A DNA stretch of 64,000 nt, taken from Coprobacter fastidiosus. GTDB taxonomy: Bacteria; Bacteroidota; Bacteroidia; Bacteroidales; Coprobacteraceae. This document shows, piece after piece, positions 39,201 through 47,022 of the stretch (positions are counted from its first letter, which is position 1; every line of letters begins with the position of its first letter). The stretch is taken from the NCBI RefSeq assembly GCF_030296935.1, contig NZ_AP028032.1, positions 1,426,001-1,490,000 of the forward strand, given 5' to 3'. Position numbers and translations under genes: made by a program. The notes below the pieces were generated by a model. The model worked only from the letters and a program-made list of their open reading frames with translations. It was not told where the DNA came from and did not search any database.

Positions 39201-40679
39201 ACACTAACCGTACTGCCCGGCAAACGTCCTGAAGATTCTTTCTGGTATAAAGCAGCAGAATACACAACACGGTTTGCCATGATGGTAAGAAATGTGAACG
39301 TCCATTACAAAAACAGTAACTCAATGTATATTCCGTCTTTCTTGCCTAATGTCGGGGACATGTTCGGACAATCCACAGCAACCAGTACCTTAGCTCCGGG
39401 ACTTGATTTCGCTTTCGGATTGACAGACGAAAGCTATATCGAAAAAATCAAGGACCGAGGTTGGCTTATTGTCAACGACTCATTAGTAAGCCCTGCTATT
39501 ATGAATCGTACAGAAGAATTCAGCATAGATGCCACCTTAGAACCGTTTAAAGGATTCAAAATCACGTTAAATGCCAACCGCACCGTGAGCAACAACAACC
39601 AAATACAATTTATGTATGACGGAATGCCCACCATACGAGGAGGAAGTTTCACAATGACTCACGTTGCGATTGCCTCATCTCTGAAAAGTGCAAAGGCATC
39701 GAACGGATATTATTCCAAAGCTTTTGAGAACTTTTTGCAAAATCGTGAGATTATTGCTCAACGATTAGAAGCCAAGTATAGTCAAATGACATATCCTTCA
39801 GCAGGATTTATCAGTGAAAAAGGATTAGTCGGGCAACGATATAATTCAGAAAACGGAGGGGTTAACCGTAATTCTCCCGATGTCATGATACCTGCATTTA
39901 TCGCCGCTTACAGTGGCAAAGACGCGGGAAAAATCGGATTAACGGCTTTTCCGTCGATCAGAAGTTTATTACCTAACTGGAAAATAACCTATGATGGTCT
40001 ATCTAAGATAAAGGCATTAAAGAAATACTTCAAAAGTATCGTCCTGAGTCATGCCTACCGATGTACTTATACCGTGGGGTCTTTTTCCTCTTTCCTGAAC
40101 TGGGCTGAAGCTGAAGAAAAAGATTTCGGTTTTGCGAAAGACGAACTCACAGGGAATCCGATACCGTCCTCTCCATACGATATCTCTTCTGTAAGCATTA
40201 ATGAAAGTTTTGCACCTTTACTCGGATTAGATATGACCTTTAAAAACAGTATCACAGCTAAAGTAGAGTATCAAAATTCCCGTACATTAAGCCTGAATTC
40301 TTCAGCAGGACAAATTGTCGAATATACAAGTCAAGGCGTTACTGTCGGTGCAGGCTATACAATTACCGATTTCAACGCCATTTGGAGAGGAAAAGGCGGT
40401 AAACAAGGGACATTTAACAATGATCTGAAATTACGAGCAAACTTCTCTTTCAAAAGAGATCAATCCTTAATACGCCGTATTGAACAGAATTTCACTCAGG
40501 CTACTTCCGGTACAAAAGTAATGATGCTCAATTTCTCTGCCGATTATGCTTTAAGCAAACTCATTACACTACGGGCTTTCTATGATCACCAAATCAATAC
40601 TCCGTTGGTATCATCGACTTCATATCCCATCTCTGACAGCAGTTTCGGTGTATCGATCCGCCTTGATCTTGCCCGGTAA
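33213..40679 (+). CDS. sprA: T9SS outer-membrane translocon SprA
   Basis: 2488 residues, the very large beta-barrel through which type IX cargo crosses the outer membrane. A signal or membrane segment is at the N-terminus (MNKRLYYLLYIFLCISGIGI). A long beta-strand-rich body has repeated SprA motifs, for example PEEYKDYSLRKSIEAYYREK, LAHYFRDNYDNSMSKLPYIS and SYIDDFESSQSGYDLRTPYS, which contains the family's conserved SYIDDFE. It ends in a barrel strand SFGVSIRLDLAR. Length fits the 2300-2500 of the family. It is probably co-transcribed with ruvA. Plug is encoded at 27182-28438, but PorV and the motor genes (gldKLMN) are not in the window. No C-terminal sorting-domain cargo was recognised here. 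Confidence 0.95.
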   Translation: MNKRLYYLLYIFLCISGIGIYSAFAAYNRTFSSLNLPEASVSSIPAPEDTTKKSRFPVAKTSIETYEDLYKNSPADLKTPENVRSVFEYDPVTQCYVVRTKVGDMEVSTPFMLTPEEYKDYSLRKSIEAYYREKNKENAGKGKDPFDILDMKFNLGPLEKVFGPGGVQIKTQGSAELTMSIKTNKIDNPALALSARKKTYFDFEEQIQADITAKVGDKLNFNMNYNTGATFDFDSQKLNLNYEGKEDEIIKSIEAGNVSMTTGSSLIRGGSALFGIKTKMQFGKLTVTALVSQQESESKTVNSKGGAQTTEFSFSADQYDENRHYFLAHYFRDNYDNSMSKLPYISSGVTINRIEVWVTNKRGNYDQARNIVGFMDLGEQNRNNLANPDLWHTNGSYTCPANNANSLYEYIQTNYPDARNINQVTQVLEPLEAQGFNGGQEYVKVESARLLTSSEYTLNSQLGYISLNSQLNPDEVLAVAFEYTKNGQTYQVGEFSGNITDTDKSLYVKLLKGTTISTSVPAWKLMMKNVYSLNATQIQKEKFRLNIYYKSDTAGTQLTYMPIGNIKNETLLKVMNLDRLDNNQETNPDGFFDFVEGYTILASKGRVFFPVVEPFGSHLKKKIGNIPNVDQYVYQELYDTTLTAARQYADKNKFVIKGEYKASSGAEIQLNATHVPRGSVRVTAGGMTLTENVDYSVDYTMGTVTILNQSYIDSGTPISVSLEDQSLFNMQRKTMVGLDLNYAFSKDFNVGATIMHLGEKSLTEKVNIGDEVLNNTLWGLNTSYNTEFQWLTSLINKIPTVNATAPSRLSLNAEFAQLIPGKGKNNSLSYIDDFESSQSGYDLRTPYSWSLASTPSMFPESKYSNNADYGKNRALISWYYIDRMFTQKNSSLTPAHIKNDLDQLSNHYVREIDVSEVFPNKELGYGESSVLQVLNLSYYPTERGPYNVDADKINNDGSLKFPEQRWGGIMRKMDNTDFEAANIEYLQFWMMDPFLDPDNPGNESQVGYLYFNFGEISEDILKDGMKSFENGLPVDGDESNLTTTVWGKVSKRQSMTYAFENADGAREKQDVGLDGLTNNEEFTFSTYSDFLEKLKQNTTAEAQAKMLEDPFSPLNDPAGDNYHFYRGVDYDDMQLDILSRYKHYNGVEGNSSSPDDAADKYYQSSKSVPDVEDINQDNTLNEYERYYEYGIKISPQNLQVGRNYITDKRTTVVRLRNGQESEVTWYQFKIPLKDDSDDETHIPRKKYGSIQDFKTIRFARMFMTGFEKETHLRFASLELVRGDWRSYSLRLQTGESPNTSLPAEGELDVSVVNIEENAGQTPVNYVLPPGVSRIISPDQSQITQLNEQSLSLKIRDLPPKNARAVYKNTSLDMRNYKYLQMFTHAEKLIDDNTDLRNGETSVFIRFGSDYRNNYYEYEVPLALTPPGTYNTYNSQDQETVWPTQNMINVPLSLVTELKLKRNAAKRRGDEGSSYQDVYSIYDPDHPRNKVSVIGNPSLSDISTIMIGVRNNAGTNKDIVVWVNELRLSGFNESGGWAARANVNLAISDIATVNFGGHIETCGFGGIDQSLNERRLDDYYQYNIATMVDVGRFLPEKLKLKAPIFYSLSEERTLPKYNPLDQDILLSDALDAAGSDAERDSIKNASIDISTVKSFSISGLRFDIQSKNPMPYDPANFTFSYSSNIQNKQDPTILFENTLDRRGNFSYSYTPYVKPLQPFKSLKSRSKHLKVIKDMSINYVPNNISFYTNMSRYYYEQQLRELGEDGTSTQLPISVSKNFLWDRQFSIQWNLLKSLNMSLATMTNARIDEPSGVVNKKLFPDEYKAWKDTVMQSIWHLGTPWNYNQTFNASFDVPLSKIPMLNWMTLSAKYNSTYSWDRGVYIDSETTMGNNLNNQGQFGIDGRFNLETLYNKSDFLKKVNRKFANTSRSSSRSSTQKKRFQRNISLKSDTTTTVKHNLDNKKVKVSAKTKDGIYYSVKYKVVDKNTILIENRDTAQITLTVLPGKRPEDSFWYKAAEYTTRFAMMVRNVNVHYKNSNSMYIPSFLPNVGDMFGQSTATSTLAPGLDFAFGLTDESYIEKIKDRGWLIVNDSLVSPAIMNRTEEFSIDATLEPFKGFKITLNANRTVSNNNQIQFMYDGMPTIRGGSFTMTHVAIASSLKSAKASNGYYSKAFENFLQNREIIAQRLEAKYSQMTYPSAGFISEKGLVGQRYNSENGGVNRNSPDVMIPAFIAAYSGKDAGKIGLTAFPSIRSLLPNWKITYDGLSKIKALKKYFKSIVLSHAYRCTYTVGSFSSFLNWAEAEEKDFGFAKDELTGNPIPSSPYDISSVSINESFAPLLGLDMTFKNSITAKVEYQNSRTLSLNSSAGQIVEYTSQGVTVGAGYTITDFNAIWRGKGGKQGTFNNDLKLRANFSFKRDQSLIRRIEQNFTQATSGTKVMMLNFSADYALSKLITLRAFYDHQINTPLVSSTSYPISDSSFGVSIRLDLAR

Positions 40680-40689
40680 GAGCTATTAA

Positions 40690-40825
40690 ATTCTTTTCTA
40701 AATTTTACAATAAAAGTACGATCAGGTCATCTTTGTGTTTTTTTCCGGACTATAACATTGTTAACAATATATCGGTACGATTCCCCTCTCTGAAAGAGAC
40801 TGAGTAAAAACTAAAACAAGTACTA
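40690..40825 (+). repeat. Dispersed intergenic element, copy after sprA
   Basis: The left part, TTTCTAAATTTTACAATAAA followed by ATCAGGTCATCTTTGTG, matches the copy at 58471 closely. CTATAACATTGTTAAC and CTGAAAGAGACTGAGTA are shared with the long copy at 18150. The right end is degenerate. A -7-like box CATCTTTG lies at 40728-40735. Confidence 0.55.
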
Positions 40826-40900
40826 AAACGATTTTCAGAATCATCCGGGATAAAAACAAAATTTTTCTCATTATATTCGCAAAAGAAAACGAAAAAATTT

Positions 40901-41797
40901 ATGGAGCAAATAAATTTTGCAGCAATCGATATAGGATCAAATGCCGTGCGCCTGCTCATAAAGGGAATATACAAAGGGGAGACGGCAAACCAACTAAAAA
41001 AGACTTTTATTGTCAGAGTTCCCTTGCGATTAGGGCAAGACGCTTTCACATTAGGCAGAATATCGAACGACAAAACTGAACGACTGTTACGGCTCATTGC
41101 CGCATTCAAACAAATGATGCAAGTATATAGAGTCATCAGTTACAGAGCTTGTGCAACTTCCGCCATGCGAGATGCTTCGAACGGATCAGAAGTTGTCCGT
41201 TACATATCCGAACAAACCGGTATAAAAATTGATATTATAGACGGAAAAGAAGAAGCGAGAATCGTATATGACAGCCACATCGTCGATATATTAAACCGTC
41301 CGGGAGACTATTTATATGTAGATATCGGAGGAGGAAGTACCGAAACGAGCCTGATCCAAGATTGCAAACTTAAGGATTCTCGTTCCTATAATATAGGAAC
41401 CGTACGTATTCTCAATAACAAAGTCAAAAAAGAAGAGCTTCTCAAGCTATACTCCGACTTGAAATCATTAGCATTGGAATATCCAGATATTTCTATCATA
41501 GGATCTGGCGGAAATATCAATAAAATATATAAACTGTCGGGTACGACAAAAGGAGAACCGTTATCGCTCGAATCCTTGTATCAAGTATCGAACATGCTTC
41601 AGGCACTCCCCATAAAAGAACGAATGAAGCAGTACGATCTGAAACCTGATAGAGCAGACGTTATCGTACCCGCCGCAGAATTATTCATACAAATAACACG
41701 ACACCTCAACTGTAAATCTATATGGGTACCTACCATAGGTATTGCTGACGGAATTACCTATTCACTCTGTTCTGATTATCTAAATACACATAATTAA
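40901..41797 (+). CDS. Ppx/GppA-family exopolyphosphatase
   Basis: 298 residues. Actin-like ATPase fold: phosphate loop 1 FAAIDIGSNAVRLLIKGIYK, DGKEEARIVYDS, phosphate loop 2 YVDIGGGSTETSLI and IIGSGGNINKI. Such enzymes hydrolyse polyphosphate or pppGpp; the C-terminal HD-like domain of long Ppx is absent, as is common in Bacteroidetes. A -7-like box TATATTCG lies at 40872-40879. The next gene starts 4 bp after its stop, so the two form an operon. Confidence 0.87.
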   Translation: MEQINFAAIDIGSNAVRLLIKGIYKGETANQLKKTFIVRVPLRLGQDAFTLGRISNDKTERLLRLIAAFKQMMQVYRVISYRACATSAMRDASNGSEVVRYISEQTGIKIDIIDGKEEARIVYDSHIVDILNRPGDYLYVDIGGGSTETSLIQDCKLKDSRSYNIGTVRILNNKVKKEELLKLYSDLKSLALEYPDISIIGSGGNINKIYKLSGTTKGEPLSLESLYQVSNMLQALPIKERMKQYDLKPDRADVIVPAAELFIQITRHLNCKSIWVPTIGIADGITYSLCSDYLNTHN

Positions 41798-41801
41798 TAA
41801 T

Positions 41802-42509
41802 ATGAAAATGAAAAAGTTAATCTTAATCGTCTGTGGGACTGTCTTATTTTCGTTCCCGTTCATCTCCTCCGTTAAATCTCAAGATTTATACGAAAAAGCA
41901 AACATCCGGAAATATGAAAAAGCAAATCAAGAACTTCCGGCTACCACAAAAAAAGAAAAACGCGTGGTATTTATGGGTAACTCCATAACCGAAGGTTGGG
42001 TCGGTACACATCCTGAATTTTTCACAGAAAACAATTATATCGGCCGTGGAATCAGCGGGCAAACAAGTCCGCAAATGCTTATGCGTTTTTACGGGGATGT
42101 TGTCGCCCTCAAGCCGAAAGCAGTAGTCATTAACGCCGGAACAAACGACGTCGCAGAAAATACTGGTGCTTATCATCCTGAGTTTACACTCAACAATATC
42201 AAAGCTATGGCTTCCATCGCCGAAGCAAACGGAATCAAGGTGATTCTTACATCGGTACTTCCCGCATCACAAATAAAATGGCGGCTCGACATCAAAGATG
42301 CCCCTCAAAAAATTATAGCCTTAAACAAAGAAATAGAAGCTTATGCCAAAGCAAACAAATACGGATATGTAGATTATTTCTCCGCTATGAAAGATGAAAA
42401 GAACGGTCTTCCTGAAAAGTTGAGCAAAGACGGCGTACATCCGAACGGAGAGGGTTACAAGATCATGGAGAAACTGGTAAAAGAAGAAATCAAAAAAATT
42501 GTAAAATAA
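41802..42509 (+). CDS. Secreted SGNH/GDSL hydrolase
   Basis: 235 residues with a signal peptide (MKMKKLILIVCGTVLFSFPF). SGNH blocks: VVFMGNSITEGW with the nucleophile Ser61 (GNS instead of GDS), GRGISGQTSPQML (Gly), VINAGTNDVAENTG (Asn), and DGVHPNGEGY with Asp210 and His213. Members are esterases or deacetylases, often acting on carbohydrates; Bacteroidetes versions are frequently acetylxylan-esterase-like. Substrate unknown. It lies 4 bp after ppx. Confidence 0.88.
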   Translation: MKMKKLILIVCGTVLFSFPFISSVKSQDLYEKANIRKYEKANQELPATTKKEKRVVFMGNSITEGWVGTHPEFFTENNYIGRGISGQTSPQMLMRFYGDVVALKPKAVVINAGTNDVAENTGAYHPEFTLNNIKAMASIAEANGIKVILTSVLPASQIKWRLDIKDAPQKIIALNKEIEAYAKANKYGYVDYFSAMKDEKNGLPEKLSKDGVHPNGEGYKIMEKLVKEEIKKIVK

Positions 42510-42511
42510 TC

Positions 42512-42568
42512 AAAGACCAGAACAACGGGGAAATTTAGTGAAAAAAATCTCCCCGCTGTTTCGATCTT
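42512..42568. terminator. Bidirectional terminator between convergent genes
   Basis: An imperfect long hairpin built on CGGGGAAATTT / AAATCTCCCCG, extended by AAAGA-CC-GAACA / TGTTTCGATCTTT. It sits between the SGNH gene and the GlmU-like gene and overlaps the latter's stop by a base or so. Confidence 0.65.
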
Positions 42569-43761
42569 TACCTCAAACTTTCGGTCTGATTATAAATCGC
42601 TTCCAAAATATCCTTATCGACATCGGTAAGCGTTTTTCCGCGCCGTGCCATCATCCGTTCAGCAATCGAATAAAACTTGGGCAACTGCACATCAGAAAAA
42701 CCGGCAGCACCGCCCTCGCTAAAAGAAGCTACAAAATTCCGAGGAAAACCCGAACCGTGTATGTTCACTCCCACTCCAACAACCGTAGCGGTATTGAACA
42801 TGCTATTTATTCCTGCCTTAGAATGATCACCCATCATCAACCCGCAAAATTGCAAGCCGGTACGCAAAAAACGTCCAGTAGGATAATTCCATAGTTTTAT
42901 CTCGCTATAATCATTTTTTAAATTCGATGCATTAGTTCCTGCTCCCAAGTTGCACCACTCTCCGATAACCGAATTTCCGAGAAATCCATCATGTCCTTTA
43001 TTTGAATAGGCAAGCATCACCACATTATTCAACTCGCCCCCTACTTTACAATAAGGACCTAATGTCGTCGCTCCATAAATTTTTGTTCCCATATTCACGA
43101 CCACATGCTCACAAGCCGCAAAAGGAGCACGAATACATACTCCTTCCATGATTTCGGCATCTTTCCCGATATAAACCGGACCTTTTGTCACGTTCAATAC
43201 CGAACATTCGACAACCGCACCTGGCTCTATAAATATTTTAGGTGTACCGTCTGGAAAACAAGGATCACCGATTACCCTGTTCGATGCGGATAACGGTTCG
43301 GATTTCCCGGAAGAGACGATATATCGATAATCTGCTTCTAAAGCCTCTCCGTTCTTCAGAAATATATCATACAATTTCCGAATCATAAAAGGTTCTTCAT
43401 TCAAAGTATGCTTTACACCGAAATCTTTCTTACGGAAAGCATCCAACGAACCGTAAAAAGCAATCAGCTCATCTCCGTAAAAAAGAGATTCACACTCCGA
43501 CAAAGAAGAAATGGCTGCGACCAGTTTCTCATCCGGACATACATTCCCGGCAATGAAAAAGCTATTAGAAGCAATATTCATCGGATATTTCACTGTCAAA
43601 TAATCAGCCGTATCATAAGAATAAATTCCCGGCAACCGAGATTCCCATTTTTCCCGTATCGTAAAGATACCGATACGTATGTCCGAAACCGGCCTTGTAA
43701 ATGTCAATGGCAGAAACTCCTGATGAATTCCCGTCGTATCAAAAAGAATAATGTTCTGCAT
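42568..43761 (-). CDS. GlmU-like putative sugar nucleotidyltransferase
   Basis: 397 residues. An N-terminal nucleotidyltransferase-like half (ILFDTTGIHQEFLPLTFTRP, VSDIRIGIFTIREKWE) is joined to a C-terminal half of left-handed beta-helix hexapeptide repeats (VYIGKDAEIMEGVCIRAPFA; GNSVIGEWCNLGAGTNASNL). It resembles the Bacteroidetes GlmU-family proteins annotated as putative sugar nucleotidyl transferases. It may not replace true GlmU. The gene follows the FHA-domain gene by 11 bp, so the two are probably co-transcribed. Confidence 0.82.
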   Translation of the reverse strand: MQNIILFDTTGIHQEFLPLTFTRPVSDIRIGIFTIREKWESRLPGIYSYDTADYLTVKYPMNIASNSFFIAGNVCPDEKLVAAISSLSECESLFYGDELIAFYGSLDAFRKKDFGVKHTLNEEPFMIRKLYDIFLKNGEALEADYRYIVSSGKSEPLSASNRVIGDPCFPDGTPKIFIEPGAVVECSVLNVTKGPVYIGKDAEIMEGVCIRAPFAACEHVVVNMGTKIYGATTLGPYCKVGGELNNVVMLAYSNKGHDGFLGNSVIGEWCNLGAGTNASNLKNDYSEIKLWNYPTGRFLRTGLQFCGLMMGDHSKAGINSMFNTATVVGVGVNIHGSGFPRNFVASFSEGGAAGFSDVQLPKFYSIAERMMARRGKTLTDVDKDILEAIYNQTESLR

Positions 43762-43772
43762 ATATGCTGTTT

Positions 43773-44279
43773 TTAATCTTCATTATCCTGTACTCCTGCA
43801 AAATGCACGATAAATGTCGTTGAGCCCACCGTTATTATAGCCCCGTTTTCCAAAACCACACGGTCTTTTTTCCCCAGACGCTCGTGCCGTAAATATGTTC
43901 CGGATACACTCGGAAAATCGCGTAATGTATATATAAAACCCCCAGCCTTATTTTTCTTTACATTAATAACACAATGCTGACGTGCAAGGGTAACATCCGT
44001 AGTCTCTATCGGTACATGAATTTCCGTTCCTTTAGAGCGACGTCCGATTATATTATCTCCCATAAAAAGAGGAAGTTCTTGACGGTATCCGTATGAATTT
44101 TCCAATACGACAATAAAACCGCAATCAGAAATCTCTTGATTATCAGTCAAATCGGCAACCGACACATTGAATTGTTTCCCGCAATAAGGACAAACGAAAA
44201 ACAAAGAGACATTTTTTTCATAACGATCTTCATTAAACGTTATATCATTATCGCATTTGGGACATAAAACTTTTTTCAT
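43773..44279 (-). CDS. Zinc-ribbon plus FHA-domain protein
   Basis: 168 residues. The N-terminus holds a two-CxxC zinc ribbon (LCPKCDNDITF and VCPYCGKQF). The C-terminal half is an FHA domain: GDNIIGRRSKGTEIHVPI, VTLARQHCVI, and SVSGTYLRHERLG where the conserved Ser-His and Asn-Gly positions are partly changed. FHA domains bind phosphothreonine; the zinc ribbon may bind nucleic acid or protein. No Ser/Thr kinase gene is nearby. It heads an operon with the GlmU-like gene. Confidence 0.85.
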   Translation of the reverse strand: MKKVLCPKCDNDITFNEDRYEKNVSLFFVCPYCGKQFNVSVADLTDNQEISDCGFIVVLENSYGYRQELPLFMGDNIIGRRSKGTEIHVPIETTDVTLARQHCVINVKKNKAGGFIYTLRDFPSVSGTYLRHERLGKKDRVVLENGAIITVGSTTFIVHFAGVQDNED

Positions 44280-44298
44280 TTTCGCTGCATTTATCTGA

Positions 44299-44306
44299 CA
44301 AAGGTA
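44299..44306 (-). promoter_or_regulatory. -7 box (TACCTTTG, minus strand) for the FHA operon
   Basis: CAAAGGTA on the plus strand, 19 bp upstream of ATG 44279. A CTTG-like -33 element is 20 bp further up (44327-44330). Confidence 0.6.
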
Positions 44307-44518
44307 AAAGTTATCTCTTAGAGATACAAGGTACAGAACAGCTAAATTCAGAGAATAAAACCTCGAAAAACGGAATCATCGGTATAAAAAAAGAATTAAT
44401 CTGTTTTTAAGATTCCCGTTAACCCGATATTATAAAAAAATTAAGAGAATGCACTTTTCTTTGTGGAAAAATAACTTGCGCATAATCGAATTTTATGAAA
44501 ACACGCGACAAAAACACT

Positions 44519-46954
44519 ATGCTGAAAAAATGTATGCTAATCGCCGGAAGCGTTTTTCTGGCAGGGCAAATGGCTTTTGCCAAAGGGAACAAAGGTTCTA
44601 TTTATCATGACGGTTGGATCGATTTCAACAAAAATGGGGAAATGGATATATTCGAAAATCCTAAGCAACCGATCGAAAAAAGAGTGCAAGATTTATTATC
44701 CCAAATGAATCTGGACGAAAAGACCTGTCAACTGGCAACTTTATATGGATATAAAAGGGTAATGAGCGACTCGTTACCGACTCCGGAATGGAAAAATAAA
44801 ATTTGGAAAGACGGAATCGCCAATATCGATGAACAATTGAACGGAGTCGGTCGTGGAGCGAAAATCGCCCAAGACCTGATCTATCCTTTCAGCAAACATG
44901 CCGAGGCAATCAACAAAACCCAAAAATGGTTTATCGAAGAGACTCGTCTGGGTATTCCGGTAGATTTTTCCAACGAAACAATCCACGGACTCAATCATAC
45001 AAAAGCGACTCCCCTGCCCGCACCTATCGGCATAGGAAGTACATGGAACGCACCTTTGGTCTACAAAGCCGGATCAATTGCGGGAAAAGAAGCCAAAGCC
45101 CTCGGATATACCAACATATATGCACCAATATTAGATCTTGCCAGAGATCCCCGCTGGGGACGTGTTCTTGAATGTTATGGAGAAGATCCCTTTCTTGTCG
45201 CTACACTCGGAACACAGATGGTTAAAGGTATTCAAGAACAAGGTGTGGCAGCAACTCTAAAACACTTTGCCGTATATAGCGTTCCCAAAGGTGGGCGGGA
45301 CGGCAGTGTACGCACCGATCCTCATGTTGCGCCCCGGGAAATGCACCAAATGCATCTGTACCCGTTCAAAAAAGTAATCCAAGACGCCAACCCGATGGGA
45401 GTCATGAGCAGTTATAACGACTGGGACGGCGTTCCGGTTACCGCAAGTTATTACTTCTTGACCCAGTTACTTCGTCAAGAATTCGGATTCGACGGTTATG
45501 TAGTCAGTGACAGCGATGCGGTAGAGTATGTATATAACAAACATCATGTCGCCGAAACTTATGAAGAAGCCGTGAGAATGGTTCTTGAAGCCGGTCTCAA
45601 CGTAAGAACGACTTTTGCCGCACCAGATATTTTCATTCTGCCTGCCCGAAAATTGGTAAAAGAGGGACGATTATCGATGAAAGTCATAGACGAACGTGTC
45701 GCTGACGTCTTACGGGTAAAATTCCGTCTCGGACTTTTCGACCAACCCTTTGTCGCAGATCCTAAAGCTGCAGATAAAATCGTCGGAGCAGACAAGAACA
45801 AAGACTTTGTGCTCGATATACAACGTCAATCTTTGGTTCTTCTAAAAAACGAAAATAATTTATTGCCTCTCGATAAAAACAAGTTGTCCCGAATACTGAT
45901 CACCGGACCGCTTGCCAAAGAAGAAAATTATATGGTAAGCCGTTACGGACCTCAAGAACTGGAAAATATCACGGTATATGAAGGTATTAAAAACTATCTC
46001 GGAAATAAAGTTGCTGTCGATTACGCTTTAGGCTGTAAGGTTAAAGATGCCAAATGGCCGGAAAGCGAAATAATACATTCTCCGCTGACGACAGAAGAAC
46101 AGCAAGAAATACAAAATGCCGTTGAAAAAGCAAAACTAAGCGATATTGTTATTGCCGTACTCGGTGAAGATGAAGAAAGTACCGGCGAAAGCAAATCTCG
46201 TTCAGGACTCGATTTACCGGGACGCCAGCAACAGCTTCTCGAAGCGTTATATGCTACAGGAAAACCGATCGTACTGGTTCTTATCAATGGACAACCGCTT
46301 ACTATCAATTGGGCAGACCGTTATATTCCGGCAATTCTGGAAGCTTGGTTTCCCGGACAAATGGGAGGAACTGCCATTGCAGAAACTCTTTTCGGAGATT
46401 ATAATCCGGGGGGGAAACTTCCGGTCACATTCCCCAAAACATTGGGACAGATCGAATTGAACTTCCCTTTCAAACCGGCCTCTCAGTCGAAACAGCCCGA
46501 AGCCGGACCGAATGGATACGGAAAAACACGGGTCAACGGGGCTTTGTATCCTTTCGGATTCGGACTCAGTTATACAACATTCGAATATTCCAATCTGAAA
46601 GTTTCTCCTGAGAAACAAGGTCCTAAAGGCGATATTCAGGTATCGTTCGATATCACGAATACAGGGAAAAGAGCCGGAGACGAAATCGTACAGTTATATG
46701 TAAAAGATAAAGTGAGCAGTGTAATCTCTTACGAATCTCTGTTACGAGGCTTCAAACGTGTTTCTCTGCAACCGGGAGAAACGAAAAACATACAATTCAC
46801 TCTGCATCCCGAAGATCTCGAAATACTGGATATTAATATGAATTGGAACGTAGAACCGGGAGAATTTGAAGTTCGCATCGGAGCTTCATCCGAAGATATA
46901 AAACTAAAAAAGAGTTTCCGTATCGTAGCAGAAGGAATACAAGCAAATAATTGA
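44519..46954 (+). CDS. Secreted glycoside hydrolase family 3 (beta-glucosidase/xylosidase)
   Basis: 811 residues from ATG 44519, with a signal peptide (MLKKCMLIAGSVFLAGQMAF, cut after AFA). GH3 N-terminal barrel: IPVDFSNETIHGLNHTKATP, NIYAPILDLARDPRWGRVLE, VAATLKHFAVYSVPKGGRDG, and GYVVSDSDAVEYVYNKHHVA with the predicted nucleophile Asp331. The C-terminal sandwich has AVLGEDEESTGES with candidate acid/base Glu residues and the PLTINWADRYIPAILEAWFP segment. A fibronectin-III-like domain follows (DIQVSFDITNTGKRAGDEIV). It degrades beta-linked oligosaccharides, exact substrate unknown. A start at 44495 is also possible. No SusCD pair is adjacent. Confidence 0.92.
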   Translation: MLKKCMLIAGSVFLAGQMAFAKGNKGSIYHDGWIDFNKNGEMDIFENPKQPIEKRVQDLLSQMNLDEKTCQLATLYGYKRVMSDSLPTPEWKNKIWKDGIANIDEQLNGVGRGAKIAQDLIYPFSKHAEAINKTQKWFIEETRLGIPVDFSNETIHGLNHTKATPLPAPIGIGSTWNAPLVYKAGSIAGKEAKALGYTNIYAPILDLARDPRWGRVLECYGEDPFLVATLGTQMVKGIQEQGVAATLKHFAVYSVPKGGRDGSVRTDPHVAPREMHQMHLYPFKKVIQDANPMGVMSSYNDWDGVPVTASYYFLTQLLRQEFGFDGYVVSDSDAVEYVYNKHHVAETYEEAVRMVLEAGLNVRTTFAAPDIFILPARKLVKEGRLSMKVIDERVADVLRVKFRLGLFDQPFVADPKAADKIVGADKNKDFVLDIQRQSLVLLKNENNLLPLDKNKLSRILITGPLAKEENYMVSRYGPQELENITVYEGIKNYLGNKVAVDYALGCKVKDAKWPESEIIHSPLTTEEQQEIQNAVEKAKLSDIVIAVLGEDEESTGESKSRSGLDLPGRQQQLLEALYATGKPIVLVLINGQPLTINWADRYIPAILEAWFPGQMGGTAIAETLFGDYNPGGKLPVTFPKTLGQIELNFPFKPASQSKQPEAGPNGYGKTRVNGALYPFGFGLSYTTFEYSNLKVSPEKQGPKGDIQVSFDITNTGKRAGDEIVQLYVKDKVSSVISYESLLRGFKRVSLQPGETKNIQFTLHPEDLEILDINMNWNVEPGEFEVRIGASSEDIKLKKSFRIVAEGIQANN

Positions 46955-46966
46955 TTATCAAACTAT

Positions 46967-47013
46967 ATAAAACGATTCCGCTGGCGGATAATCCGCCAGC
47001 GGAATCGTTTTAT
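46967..47013. terminator. 23-bp perfect-stem bidirectional terminator
   Basis: ATAAAACGATTCCGCTGGCG (from 46967) pairs exactly with its complement ending at 47013, with a single-base centre. It sits between the convergent GH3 and outer-membrane protein genes. Confidence 0.85.
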
Positions 47014-47022
47014 AAATCAAAA

